Below are positions 35,663-42,565 of a stretch of DNA of 64,000 bases, one piece after another. Within the stretch, counting starts at the first letter, position 1, and every line of letters begins with the position of its first letter. The notes beneath the pieces are model-generated. The model did not search any database. It saw only the letters and a list, made by a program, of their open reading frames with translations, and was not told the origin of the DNA. The stretch spans positions 1 through 64,000 of the forward strand of contig CACYNO010000005.1 of NCBI GenBank assembly GCA_902775895.1. Reading direction: 5' to 3'. Source of the DNA: an uncultured Lachnospiraceae bacterium (GTDB taxonomy: Bacteria; Bacillota; Clostridia; Lachnospirales; Lachnospiraceae). A program made the position numbers and the translations under genes.

Positions 35663-36937
35663 ATGGAGGAAAACAATGTAAAAATTGCCGTCGCAGGCTG
35701 CGGGTATGTGGGGCTTTCGCTGGCAGTGCTTTTGTCCCGGAAAAATGAAGTGAGGGCATATGACATAGATCCGGATAAGGTAGAATTGATAAAAAATGGA
35801 GAGTCTCCTATAGAAGATAAAGAGATCAGTGAGTTTTTAAATGAGCGGGATCTGCATCTCAAAGCGACAACTGATCCGGCAGAGGCATTTACCGGGGCTG
35901 ATCTTGTTATTGTAGCGGTGCCCACTGATTTTAACAGGGATACTCTTTTTATGGACGTGTCCTTAGTGGAGAGTTGTATTTCGCAGATCAGGGAATACAA
36001 TAAAGAAGCTGTCATTATTATCAAGTCTACAGTGCCTATAGGTTTTACAAAGGGCTATATAGAGAAATACGGTGATGAGCGCATCATTTTCAGTCCTGAA
36101 TTTTTAAGGGAGTCAAAAGCGCTTTACGATAACCTTTATCCTTCGAGGATCATTGTGGGAACATGTGGTGAAAATGAATATGTAAGTGAAAAAGCCCGGG
36201 AGTTTGGGGAACTGGTCCGGGATTCGGCACTTAAAGAAGATGTGCCCGTTATCATTATGGGGAGTACGGAGGCAGAGTCGGTCAAGCTGTTTTCAAATAC
36301 GTATCTGGCTATGAGAGTAGCTTTTTTCAATGAACTTGATACGTTTGCGGAAATGAACAATATGAATACCTCTCATATAATTGAAGGGGTTTGTGCTGAT
36401 CCGAGGATAGGAGACTATTATAATAACCCAAGCTTCGGATATGGAGGCTACTGTCTTCCTAAGGACACTAAGCAGCTTTTGGCAAACTATGCCAATATCC
36501 CTGCAAATCTGATACAGTCAATAGTAGAGAGCAATAGGACAAGAAAAGATTTTATAGCAAAAGAGATTGTTCAAAATGCACTGTATTTAACAGGATGTAA
36601 AGCCGGAGATCTTGATGAGGAAAGCGGCAGATATAAAAAGTCTGATGGTCGAAAAGTCGTGATAGGAATATACAAACTTATTATGAAGAGCGGCAGTGAT
36701 AATTATCGACAGAGTTCGATTTTAGGGGTTATCAAAAGACTCATGATTTCCGGTATGGAGATAATAGTATACGAACCTATCCTAAAAGGAATGAAAAAAT
36801 TTTACGGATGCGAGGTTGTTGATGATTTTGGAACCTTTGCGGAAAAGTGCGATATTGTTGTTACAAACAGGTATGATACTAAGCTGGATGTAATAAAAGA
36901 AAAAGTATTTACCAGAGATATTTATAAAAGAGATTGA
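35663..36937 (+). CDS. ugd: UDP-glucose 6-dehydrogenase
   Basis: This is a 424-residue NAD-dependent dehydrogenase of the short UDP-glucose dehydrogenase type. It has an N-terminal IAVAGCGYVGLSLAVLLS, IIKSTVPIGFT, SPEFLRESKALYDN (the hallmark of UDP-glucose-specific enzymes) and the catalytic Cys in GGYCLPKDTKQL. The C-terminal domain is complete, with a small charged insertion near 310. The reaction is UDP-glucose + 2 NAD+ to UDP-glucuronate in the cytosol, a donor for acidic polysaccharides. AAAGGA lies 8 bases before the ATG. It is one of two sugar dehydrogenases near the glycosyltransferases (the other at 19026), so it probably supplies the same surface glycan. Confidence 0.85.
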   Translation: MEENNVKIAVAGCGYVGLSLAVLLSRKNEVRAYDIDPDKVELIKNGESPIEDKEISEFLNERDLHLKATTDPAEAFTGADLVIVAVPTDFNRDTLFMDVSLVESCISQIREYNKEAVIIIKSTVPIGFTKGYIEKYGDERIIFSPEFLRESKALYDNLYPSRIIVGTCGENEYVSEKAREFGELVRDSALKEDVPVIIMGSTEAESVKLFSNTYLAMRVAFFNELDTFAEMNNMNTSHIIEGVCADPRIGDYYNNPSFGYGGYCLPKDTKQLLANYANIPANLIQSIVESNRTRKDFIAKEIVQNALYLTGCKAGDLDEESGRYKKSDGRKVVIGIYKLIMKSGSDNYRQSSILGVIKRLMISGMEIIVYEPILKGMKKFYGCEVVDDFGTFAEKCDIVVTNRYDTKLDVIKEKVFTRDIYKRD

Positions 36938-36955
36938 ATAAGTTGTTTTTTTAAA

Positions 36956-36983
36956 TTGAAAAAAATCCCTAATTGATTAAAAT
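36956..36983 (+). promoter_or_regulatory. Promoter of the nitroreductase gene
   Basis: TTGAAA (36956-36961), 16-base spacer, TAAAAT (36978-36983), 43 bases before the start codon, within an A/T-rich gap. Confidence 0.45.
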
Positions 36984-37025
36984 ATAAAAGACGAGATTAG
37001 ATTTAATGATCAGGAGGATAAATAA

Positions 37026-37694
37026 TTGGACACGCTTGAAGCAATAGAAAAAAGACATTCTGTAAGGGATTACGATGATAAGCCTATCGGGAAGGACACC
37101 GTTGATAAGCTTCAAAAAGTAATAGATAAAGTAAACTCCGAAAGTGGGCTTCACATTCAGCTTGTTCTGGATGAGCCTGAAGCCTTTAATGAGGAGCATT
37201 TATCTTATGGTAGGATACACGGGGCAAAGAATTACATTGCACTTATTGGTCCTGACGATCAGGAATTGGAAGAAAAATGTGGATTTTACGGTGAGAAGGC
37301 TCTGCTGGAAGCTGTAAAGCTTGGGCTTGATACATGCTGGGTAGGAAGCACGTATAAAAAGATGACAAGCGTTGTCGATATAAAAAAGGGAGAGCGCTTT
37401 CTGCTTATCATAGCCATTGGCTGTGGTGTGAATGACGGCGAGCCTCACAAGAGTAAGTCCCTTGATGATACACTTATATCGGAGGGTGAAAGACCGGACT
37501 GGTTTATAAAGGGCGGAGAGGCGGCGCTTCTTGCCCCTACCGCAATGAACCAGCAGAAGTTCCAATTTGTCCTGCATGATGATAACAAAGTGGAAGCCAA
37601 GACCTACAGGGCTTACTTTTGTAAGACAGACCTTGGGATAGCAAAGTATCACTTTGAGGTCGGAGCGGGGAAAGATAATTTTGAGTGGAAATAA
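37026..37694 (+). CDS. Nitroreductase family protein (TM1586 type)
   Basis: This 222-residue FMN-dependent oxidoreductase starts DTLEAIEKRHSVRDYDD, the phosphate-contacting motif of the nitroreductase fold, with LGLDTCWVG in the central helix region. Length and sequence fit the TM1586-like subgroup, whose fold is an internal duplication. These proteins reduce nitro or quinone compounds or flavin with NAD(P)H, but physiological substrates are mostly unknown. It starts at TTG 37026 with AGGAGG 8 bases upstream; no ATG offers a full-length product. It stands alone between its own promoter and the small RNA locus. Confidence 0.8.
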   Translation: MDTLEAIEKRHSVRDYDDKPIGKDTVDKLQKVIDKVNSESGLHIQLVLDEPEAFNEEHLSYGRIHGAKNYIALIGPDDQELEEKCGFYGEKALLEAVKLGLDTCWVGSTYKKMTSVVDIKKGERFLLIIAIGCGVNDGEPHKSKSLDDTLISEGERPDWFIKGGEAALLAPTAMNQQKFQFVLHDDNKVEAKTYRAYFCKTDLGIAKYHFEVGAGKDNFEWK

Positions 37695-37715
37695 TAAATG
37701 AGTAAATTCCCTAAT

Positions 37716-37743
37716 TTGACTTATAAGTAAAAAATGATATAAT
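37716..37743 (+). promoter_or_regulatory. Promoter of the candidate antitoxin RNA
   Basis: TTGACT (37716-37721), 16-base spacer and a perfect TATAAT (37738-37743) with no ORF downstream. The predicted transcript starts near 37750 and meets a strong terminator at 37832, so it would be about 80 nt. Confidence 0.7.
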
Positions 37744-37752
37744 CAAAACGAA

Positions 37753-37780
37753 AAGAGCGGTACTAAGTTGCGCCGCTCTT
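37753..37780 (-). terminator. Terminator of the toxin mRNA on the minus strand
   Basis: On the minus strand the stem AAGAGCGG/CCGCTCTT is followed by TTCGTTTTG, a plausible terminator about 50 bases beyond the toxin stop codon. The same stem forms the 5' hairpin of the plus-strand RNA. Confidence 0.5.
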
Positions 37781-37790
37781 GTGATTAGAT

Positions 37791-37832
37791 AACCGTCCTA
37801 AGAGGGTTCAAAAATCTTAAGGACGGTTTTTT
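37791..37832 (+). terminator. Terminator of the antitoxin RNA
   Basis: AACCGTCCTAAGA (37791-37803) pairs with TCTTAAGGACGGTT (37815-37828) with one bulged A, followed directly by a run of T. It is a strong intrinsic terminator on the plus strand. Confidence 0.75.
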
Positions 37833-37911
37833 AATCTCTACTTATAGTGTAGAGGAGTGCCATTAACGATATTAACAGATTGTAAAAAGCAATCAAAGTA
37901 TCAATCGTCAT
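37831..37911 (-). CDS. 26-residue hydrophobic peptide, candidate type I toxin
   Basis: The minus strand reads a short ORF starting MTIDTLIAFYNLLISL and ending in SRD: a short polar N-terminus, one hydrophobic membrane-spanning stretch and a charged tail. This is the layout of small holin-like toxins of Firmicutes. An exceptionally good ribosome binding site, AAGGAGGTGAG, sits 6-7 bases before the ATG. A minus-strand promoter (37993-37965) and a 5' hairpin (GTTCC/GGAAC, near 37950-37963) complete the gene. A convergent antisense RNA covers its 3' end. It is too short for standard ORF calling. Toxicity is inferred; the membrane peptide and its signals are seen directly. Confidence 0.6.
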   Translation of the reverse strand: MTIDTLIAFYNLLISLMALLYTISRD

Positions 37912-37964
37912 GGCATCTCACCTCCTTGCATGACCAAGGGGGCTGCAACCGTTCCCGCCGGAAC

Positions 37965-37993
37965 AATATAACATACAAACAGATGTTTGTAAA
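37965..37993 (-). promoter_or_regulatory. Toxin promoter with internal palindromic LexA-like operator
   Basis: On the minus strand TTTACA (37993-37988), a 17-base spacer and TATATT (37970-37965) form a good promoter. The spacer side of the -35 contains a perfect palindrome, ACAAACAGATGTTTGT (37975-37990). Its core AAAC-N4-GTTT is close to the Gram-positive LexA box (GAAC-N4-GTTY), differing at one outer core base. A repressor bound here would block the promoter. LexA is one candidate; any dimeric repressor would fit. Confidence 0.6.
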
Positions 37994-38004
37994 TATTTTT
38001 AAAG

Positions 38005-38040
38005 ACACGCCGACGCAAAAATTAGAAGGCGTGTTTTTTT
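38005..38040 (+). terminator. Intrinsic terminator upstream of the toxin promoter
   Basis: ACACGCC (38005-38011) pairs with GGCGTGT (38028-38034) and is followed by TTTTTT. It would stop plus-strand transcripts running through the toxin locus before the zur operon. Confidence 0.55.
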
Positions 38041-38056
38041 ATTTGAAAATCATTTT

Positions 38057-38085
38057 GGTGACAAAAGAACCGTCCCCCTGTCACC
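38057..38085. repeat. REP-like hairpin, copy 1
   Basis: GGTGACA (38057-38063) pairs with TGTCACC (38079-38085) around the loop AAAGAACCGTCCCCC. A second copy lies at 40294-40322 with the same loop (one change). The stem there reads GATGACA/TGTCATC: both partners changed together, which argues for a conserved hairpin. This motif family (GACAC-AAGAACCGTCCCCC-GTGTC) occurs widely in Firmicutes intergenic regions and resembles REP elements mobilised by RAYT transposases (recalled knowledge). Confidence 0.65.
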
Positions 38086-38087
38086 AT

Positions 38088-38116
38088 TTGACAAAAACGC
38101 CCGGACATATTACAAT
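38088..38116 (+). promoter_or_regulatory. Promoter of the zur-znuACB operon
   Basis: A perfect TTGACA (38088-38093), 17-base spacer, TACAAT (38111-38116), 38 bases before the zur start codon. Confidence 0.7.
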
Positions 38117-38133
38117 TTGAAAACCATTTTCAA
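38117..38133 (+). promoter_or_regulatory. Candidate Zur operator
   Basis: TTGAAAA-CCA-TTTTCAA is a near-perfect dyad adjoining the -10 box, with the 7-1-7 geometry of Fur-family boxes. A related half, TTTGAAAATCATTTTGG, lies at 38042-38058. Since the first gene is a Fur-family regulator and the rest are zinc transport genes, autorepression by zinc-loaded Zur is likely. Confidence 0.5.
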
Positions 38134-38153
38134 TTTCACCAAACGGAGTATAT

Positions 38154-38567
38154 ATGAACAAAACAGGCTACAAGACAAAGCAAAAGCAGGAACTGCTGGA
38201 ATATCTGAAAAGCTGCGGAGGAGATCACATAACCGCAAACGACGTGTGCGAGCACTTCAAGGAGTGCGGCAGTCCTATCGGGCTTACTACCGTTTACCGC
38301 CACCTGGAGAGAATGGTGGATGACGGGGTAGTCAGCAAGTACATAATCGACGCCAACACCCCTGCCTGCTTTGAATATATCTCGGAGGGTGAGCATGGGA
38401 AGGATGAGGTTTGTTTTCATTGCAAATGCGAAAAATGCGGAAAGCTGATCCACATGCATTGTGACGAATTAAATGAGATTAAGGAGCATCTTTTTTCTCA
38501 TCACGGATTTAATATAAACAGCATGCGTACTGTTTTTTACGGTGTGTGTAAGGATTGCTCAAAATAA
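38154..38567 (+). CDS. zur: Fur family zinc uptake regulator (Zur-like)
   Basis: This is a 137-residue Fur-family repressor. The N-terminal winged helix includes TAND-type recognition residues (ITANDVCEHF, GLTTVYRHLERM). The dimerisation domain has the structural zinc site CEKCG and CKDC, and histidines in HCKCEK and HMHCDE for the regulatory metal. Family members are Fur, PerR, Zur and Mur. The operon with znuA, znuC and znuB points to Zur, which represses uptake when zinc is plentiful. An ATG follows CGGAG. It is 18 bases upstream of znuA. Placing the regulator first in its own transport operon implies autoregulation. Confidence 0.82.
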   Translation: MNKTGYKTKQKQELLEYLKSCGGDHITANDVCEHFKECGSPIGLTTVYRHLERMVDDGVVSKYIIDANTPACFEYISEGEHGKDEVCFHCKCEKCGKLIHMHCDELNEIKEHLFSHHGFNINSMRTVFYGVCKDCSK

Positions 38568-38585
38568 AAGGAGAAGCTTTGTATT

Positions 38586-39587
38586 ATGAAAAAGAAGATT
38601 TTTACGGCGGCTATGGCTGTAGCGGGAGCCTGCGTTTTTGCCGGTTGTACAGGAGCAGGTACGGTAGGTACGACAGAGACCACAGAGACACATGTGTCTG
38701 AAGATGAATATAAGATGAAGATAGTAACCACCACTTTCCCTCAGTATGACTGGGTGAAAAATGTGCTGGGTGAAAGGGCAAATGAGGTGGAGATAACCCT
38801 TCTTTGCGACAACGGAACGGATATGCACAGTTACCAGCCGACTTTTGAGGACGTAATGAAAATATCCGAAGCGGATGTTTTTCTTTATGTTGGCGGAGAA
38901 TCTGATGAGTGGGTCACGAATATAATAAGGGATGCAAACAGAGAAGAAAAATTTGCATTCAGTCTTATAGAGATGCTGGGTGACAGAGTGAAAGAGGAAG
39001 AAAGACCTGAGGGGATGCAGGAAAACGGTGAAGAGGAAGAGGAAAAGCAGGTAGACGAGCATGTATGGCTTTCTTTAAAGAATGCTGAAATCTTAGCGGA
39101 AGAAATTGCGGAAATACTTATTGTATTGGATGAAGATACGAGTCCCGATTTTTATCAGGATAATACGGAAAAATACATTAAAGAACTGGAAATGCTGGAC
39201 TCTGAATATACGGATGCCGTAAACAGCGCATCCGTAAAGACGCTTTTGTTTGCGGACCGTTTTCCCTTCAGGTATATGACAGATGATTACGGAATTGAGT
39301 ATTATGCGGCTTTTGACGGATGCGAGGCAGATACTGAGGCAAGTTTCGAGACCATTGCATTTCTTTCGAAAAAAGTCGATGAGCTTTCACTAAAGAACAT
39401 AATAAAGATCGACGGAAGCGACGGAAAGATAGCAGAGACCATCAAGTCAAATACGCAGTCAAAGGATCAAAATATAATTGAACTTGATTCCATGCAGTCG
39501 GTAAAGGATTCGGATATTGAAGCCGGAACAAGTTATATTTCCATAATGGAAAAAAATCTTAAGGTATTAAAAGAAGCACTAAAGTAA
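38586..39587 (+). CDS. znuA: Zinc ABC transporter substrate-binding lipoprotein
   Basis: This 333-residue protein has a lipoprotein signal peptide with lipobox FAGC (acylated C21). It follows the cluster 9 (ZnuA/TroA) fold: TTFPQYDWVKNVLGE, DMHSYQPTF (metal His), a short acidic stretch of Glu replacing the usual His-rich loop, and DEHVWLSLKNA (second His). At the third ligand position, where classic ZnuA has His, it reads FADRFPFRYM. An acidic FDGCEADTEAS segment follows and may supply a different ligand. It captures Zn2+ (possibly Mn2+) outside the membrane and hands it to ZnuB. The ribosome binding site AGGAGA precedes the ATG. Confidence 0.85.
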   Translation: MKKKIFTAAMAVAGACVFAGCTGAGTVGTTETTETHVSEDEYKMKIVTTTFPQYDWVKNVLGERANEVEITLLCDNGTDMHSYQPTFEDVMKISEADVFLYVGGESDEWVTNIIRDANREEKFAFSLIEMLGDRVKEEERPEGMQENGEEEEEKQVDEHVWLSLKNAEILAEEIAEILIVLDEDTSPDFYQDNTEKYIKELEMLDSEYTDAVNSASVKTLLFADRFPFRYMTDDYGIEYYAAFDGCEADTEASFETIAFLSKKVDELSLKNIIKIDGSDGKIAETIKSNTQSKDQNIIELDSMQSVKDSDIEAGTSYISIMEKNLKVLKEALK

Positions 39588-39599
39588 CAGGGAGAGATC

Positions 39600-40295
39600 A
39601 TGGCACTTATCACGGTATCAGGGTTATCAGTCGGTTATGACTCCAATGTTATAGCGAATGATATAGATTTTGAAGTAAATAAAGGTGATTACCTGGCCGT
39701 AGTGGGTGAGAACGGATCCGGTAAATCAACTCTTATGAAGACTTTGCTGGGGCTGCAGCACCCCTTAAAGGGGAAAGTGACTTTGGGTGACGGCTTAAAG
39801 AAAAATGAGATCGGTTATCTTCCCCAGCAGACTCTTGTGCAAAAAGACTTCCCGGCATCGGTCCGGGAGATTGTGCTTTCAGGGTGTCAATCAAGAGCGG
39901 GACTGCGTCCGTTCTACAATGCTGCCGAAAAAAAACTGGCACAGGAAAATATGGAACGCATGAATGTGGAAGGGTTTGCTGGGAAATGTTACAGACAGCT
40001 ATCGGGAGGGCAGCAGCAAAGAGTCCTTCTTGCAAGAGCCCTTTGCGCATCTAGAAGCCTTTTGCTCCTGGACGAGCCGGTGTCCGGTCTTGACCCCAAA
40101 GCCACGGCGGATATGTATGATGCGATAAAGCGGTTAAACGATGAAGGCGTGACGATCATAATGATCTCCCACGACGTGAGTGCGGCGTTACGCTTTGCAA
40201 CGCATATACTGCACATGAGAAACACCCCGGTCTTTATGACAAAGGATGAGTACAAAAACAGTGATCTGGGAAAATGTTATTTATCAGTTGGATGA
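39600..40295 (+). CDS. znuC: Zinc ABC transporter ATPase
   Basis: This 231-residue ABC ATPase has Walker A GENGSGKST (about 37-45), Q-loop LPQQ, signature LSGGQQQRV (about 136), Walker B LLLLDEP and the switch His in ISHDVS. It powers zinc import together with the ZnuB permease. GGGAG precedes the ATG 12 bases after znuA. Its TGA stop (40293-40295) overlaps the first bases of a REP-like hairpin, so the transcript carries that stem-loop between znuC and znuB. Confidence 0.9.
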   Translation: MALITVSGLSVGYDSNVIANDIDFEVNKGDYLAVVGENGSGKSTLMKTLLGLQHPLKGKVTLGDGLKKNEIGYLPQQTLVQKDFPASVREIVLSGCQSRAGLRPFYNAAEKKLAQENMERMNVEGFAGKCYRQLSGGQQQRVLLARALCASRSLLLLDEPVSGLDPKATADMYDAIKRLNDEGVTIIMISHDVSAALRFATHILHMRNTPVFMTKDEYKNSDLGKCYLSVG

Positions 40296-40322
40296 TGACA
40301 AAAGAACCGTTCCCCTGTCATC
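40294..40322. repeat. REP-like hairpin, copy 2
   Basis: GATGACA (40294-40300) pairs with TGTCATC (40316-40322). The loop AAAGAACCGTTCCCC differs from copy 1 by one base. It sits in the 45-base gap between znuC and znuB and could modulate their relative expression or mRNA decay. Confidence 0.65.
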
Positions 40323-40340
40323 ACCGAGAAAGGAGAAAAA

Positions 40341-41177
40341 ATGAGCGGAAGTATCGCAACATATCTTGAATATCCCTTTGTGCGTTATGCCCTTATTGTC
40401 GGCATGCTGATTGCGCTGTGCTCATCTCTTTTCGGTGTGACCCTTGTGTTAAAGAGATTTTCCTTTATAGGAGACGGTCTTTCCCATGTGGCGTTTGGCG
40501 CCATGGCTGTGGCAAGTGTGGTGAACCTCACCAACCAGATGATACTCGTGCTTCCCATAACCGTAGGGTGTGCCATACTTATGCTGCGTGCAGGGCAAAA
40601 CAGCCGCATAAGAGGGGATGCCATGGTGGCAATGGTATCGGTGGGGGCGCTTGCATTCGGATATCTCATAATGAATCTTTTTTCCACATCCACGAACCTC
40701 TCGGGTGATGTGTGTACAACGCTTTTCGGCTCGACCTCGATACTTACCCTGACGGAACAAGACGTGCTTTTATCTGCGATCCTTTCCCTGGCTGTCGTTG
40801 CGGTATTTATAATTTTCTATAATAAGATATTTGCCGTGACATTTGATGAGAGTTTTTCAAAAGCAACCGGTACCAATGCGGGAGCATATAATCTTCTGAT
40901 AGCCGTTGTCATATCGGTGGTGATAGTTGTTGCAATGCAGCTTGTGGGTTCCCTTCTTATATCCGCCCTTGTGGTATTCCCGGCACTTTCCGCCATGAGG
41001 ATCTTCGGAAGCTTTAAGAAGGTGACTGTTTTTTCCGCAGTGCTTTCCGTGTCATGCGCCTTTGCCGGGATGATAATATCCATGGCGGCGGGAACTCCCG
41101 TGGGCGCTACCATAGTCATGGTGGATATAGCTGCGTTTTTTATATGTTTTATTATAGGAGTTGTTGGAAGAAGATAA
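40341..41177 (+). CDS. znuB: Zinc ABC transporter permease
   Basis: This is a 278-residue polytopic membrane protein of the ABC-3 family, with about eight hydrophobic segments. Family motifs include VLKRFSFIGDGLSHVAFG near the N-terminus, the ATPase-contacting GALAFGY region and VGSLLISALVVFPA. It forms the zinc channel with ZnuC. GAAAGGAG lies 8 bases before the ATG. It is the last gene of the zur operon, and a terminator follows 65 bases downstream. Confidence 0.9.
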   Translation: MSGSIATYLEYPFVRYALIVGMLIALCSSLFGVTLVLKRFSFIGDGLSHVAFGAMAVASVVNLTNQMILVLPITVGCAILMLRAGQNSRIRGDAMVAMVSVGALAFGYLIMNLFSTSTNLSGDVCTTLFGSTSILTLTEQDVLLSAILSLAVVAVFIIFYNKIFAVTFDESFSKATGTNAGAYNLLIAVVISVVIVVAMQLVGSLLISALVVFPALSAMRIFGSFKKVTVFSAVLSVSCAFAGMIISMAAGTPVGATIVMVDIAAFFICFIIGVVGRR

Positions 41178-41240
41178 ATCACGGTCGCTGTTTTAAAATC
41201 TCCCAATATCAAAATATATTAATGAAAAGCATACTGTTTG

Positions 41241-41272
41241 AAAAAACTGCGGCAGTTTCTGTCGCAGTTTTT
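41241..41272 (+). terminator. Terminator of the zinc operon
   Basis: AAACTGCG (41244-41251) pairs with CGCAGTTT (41263-41270), followed by TT. The region 41178-41375 has no convincing gene; a 44-codon ORF at 41222 has no ribosome binding site and spans this stem. Confidence 0.6.
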
Positions 41273-41375
41273 GAGTTTATGCTTTTTATTCTTGTTCATA
41301 CCGGATCATTGCTCTGTAAATTCTTCAGGACCGGGTTCTACAGTTTGGAAAGGTAAATCATGGAACTGTGATTAT

Positions 41376-41400
41376 TCAAAAGGCAGAAAACACCTGCCTT
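41376..41400 (-). terminator. Terminator of the 41405-41704 gene
   Basis: On the minus strand AGGCAG/CTGCCT (41399-41381) is followed by TTTTGAAT, 6 bases past the stop codon of the hypothetical gene. Confidence 0.6.
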
Positions 41401-41404
41401 ATAT

Positions 41405-41704
41405 TCACCCCGCAAGCAACTGAACTTTCTCGTTTCTGAAAGTAAAAAACTCACCCATAGTCTTACTGATCGCAGCCCGTACAAGCTCCCTGGTATTAAC
41501 TCCGTCTTTCTTATAAACACCGCTTGCAAACAGCCTCTGAACAGTTCTTTCAAGAAGAGTGATCTTCTTGCCTCCGAAATCCTTAACGGTCATAAGTATC
41601 TTGGGGATGTAGCGTTTATTGATGCTCAGGCTCATCTGACCGATGATGAGCATTTCAAGTATTCTTTTTTTGGATGCAGTAAAAACGTTCTGTAAAGTAC
41701 TCAT
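41405..41704 (-). CDS. Hypothetical protein
   Basis: I do not recognise this 99-residue soluble protein. It is basic and largely helical by composition, without signal peptide, membrane segment or cysteine motif. Its central part reads KDFGGKKITLLERTVQRLF and the C-terminal part RELVRAAISKTMGEFF. The minus-strand start has GGGAGCG 6-7 bases upstream, and a terminator follows closely, both supporting a real gene. It diverges from the DUF1836 gene across a 182-base gap containing palindromes. Those may be shared control sites. Confidence 0.6.
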   Translation of the reverse strand: MSTLQNVFTASKKRILEMLIIGQMSLSINKRYIPKILMTVKDFGGKKITLLERTVQRLFASGVYKKDGVNTRELVRAAISKTMGEFFTFRNEKVQLLAG

Positions 41705-41732
41705 AATTCGCTCCCTTCATATCAAATAACAC

Positions 41733-41850
41733 ATTAGCAGTTTTTGAAAAACTGATTAAATCCGAGATAAATATAAAATATACCCCAAACTCGGTCAAGG
41801 GTTTTTCAAAAACCTTTATAAAGGTTTATTGAATTTTTATATTAAGAGAT
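41733..41850. other. Divergent intergenic region with short palindromes
   Basis: Between the divergent genes at 41405-41704 and 41887-42477 there are CAGTTTTTGAAAAACTG (about 41733), GGTTTTTCAAAAACC and AACCTTTATAAAGGTT. These are A/T-rich dyads that could be operators for a DUF1836/HTH protein. No ORF is present. Confidence 0.35.
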
Positions 41851-41886
41851 ATATAATTAAAAAAATTTTAAGGAGGTTTTGCCGGT

Positions 41887-42477
41887 ATGGGTGTGGAAGC
41901 GTATGATCCGGGAAAGGGAAAGGCCGATCAGATAGTAAAGTTGAGGGCCGCCAAAGCGAGTATCATGTTTGAAAAAGAGAAGCTTTCTTTAATAGAAAAC
42001 TTCAAATTCCCTGCGTATAACGAGATACCCGATGTGGGTCTTTATCTGGAGCAGACAGGAAAATATATCAACGGCTTTTTGAGTCCTATACTGGGGACTG
42101 ATCTTACAGGATCAATGATCAGCAATTACGTTAAGCAGAAGATCATACCGAACCCTGAGAAGAAGCAGTACTACAGGGATCATATTATCGACCTTATCAT
42201 AATAGATGTGGCAAAACCCATTTTATCTCTTGAAAATATCAAAAAAGTTCTGGAAACGGAGATGTCTCATTCTGACCGCAAGACCATGTATGAGAAGTTC
42301 TGCGGTATCTTTGAAGATACGCTGAAGAAGACATTCCATTTTATCGATGATAAGTCTAAGAAAGCAGAAAGCGGTGATACCACTATCATGTGCTATTTAT
42401 CAGCTGCGGTTTCCTATAAGATCTATCTGGATATCTGCTGTGACAAAGTGCCCGATGAGGAAAAAACAAAAAAATAA
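41887..42477 (+). CDS. DUF1836 domain protein
   Basis: This 196-residue protein matches DUF1836 (YkrK-like), with FPAYNEIPDVGLYLEQ, GSMISNYVKQKIIP and a YYRDHIIDLIIID helix. The domain resembles a MerR-like HTH with the NYVK recognition element, and members are regarded as transcription-related, but no function is established. The C-terminal 60 residues are family-typical helices. AAGGAGG lies 10 bases before the ATG. Possible control sites lie in the divergent upstream region. It sits before the PepSY/sigma genes but is separated by 88 bases. Confidence 0.8.
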   Translation: MGVEAYDPGKGKADQIVKLRAAKASIMFEKEKLSLIENFKFPAYNEIPDVGLYLEQTGKYINGFLSPILGTDLTGSMISNYVKQKIIPNPEKKQYYRDHIIDLIIIDVAKPILSLENIKKVLETEMSHSDRKTMYEKFCGIFEDTLKKTFHFIDDKSKKAESGDTTIMCYLSAAVSYKIYLDICCDKVPDEEKTKK

Positions 42478-42565
42478 AAAATTTTTTATTTTGTGCAATA
42501 AAATTACTCCTGCATGCGTTATATAGGTGAGGAGAAAAAACACGCATTTTGAAAGGAGTAATAAA

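Larger units (their letters stand above)
37750..37834 (+). ncRNA. Candidate antisense antitoxin RNA
   Basis: Promoter and terminator define a short non-coding transcript with two hairpins: AAGAGCGG/CCGCTCTT (37753-37780) and the terminator stem AACCGTCCTAAGA/TCTTAAGGACGGTT (37791-37828) with a T6 tail. It is transcribed convergently to the small hydrophobic ORF at 37911-37831. It would be fully complementary to the 3' part of that mRNA, the arrangement of type I systems such as TxpA/RatA and BsrG/SR4. The role as antitoxin is inference from layout. Confidence 0.6.

Noticed and set aside
37857..38120. 87-codon plus-strand ORF across the toxin locus
   Set aside because: It is antisense to the toxin gene, runs through two terminators, and has no ribosome binding site or recognisable product.
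40418..40760. Cys/His-rich ORFs on both strands within znuB
   Set aside because: They are shadows of a membrane-protein coding sequence, with no ribosome binding site.
41222..41356. 44-codon hydrophobic ORF after znuB
   Set aside because: No ribosome binding site, and it spans the operon terminator stem, which explains its composition.
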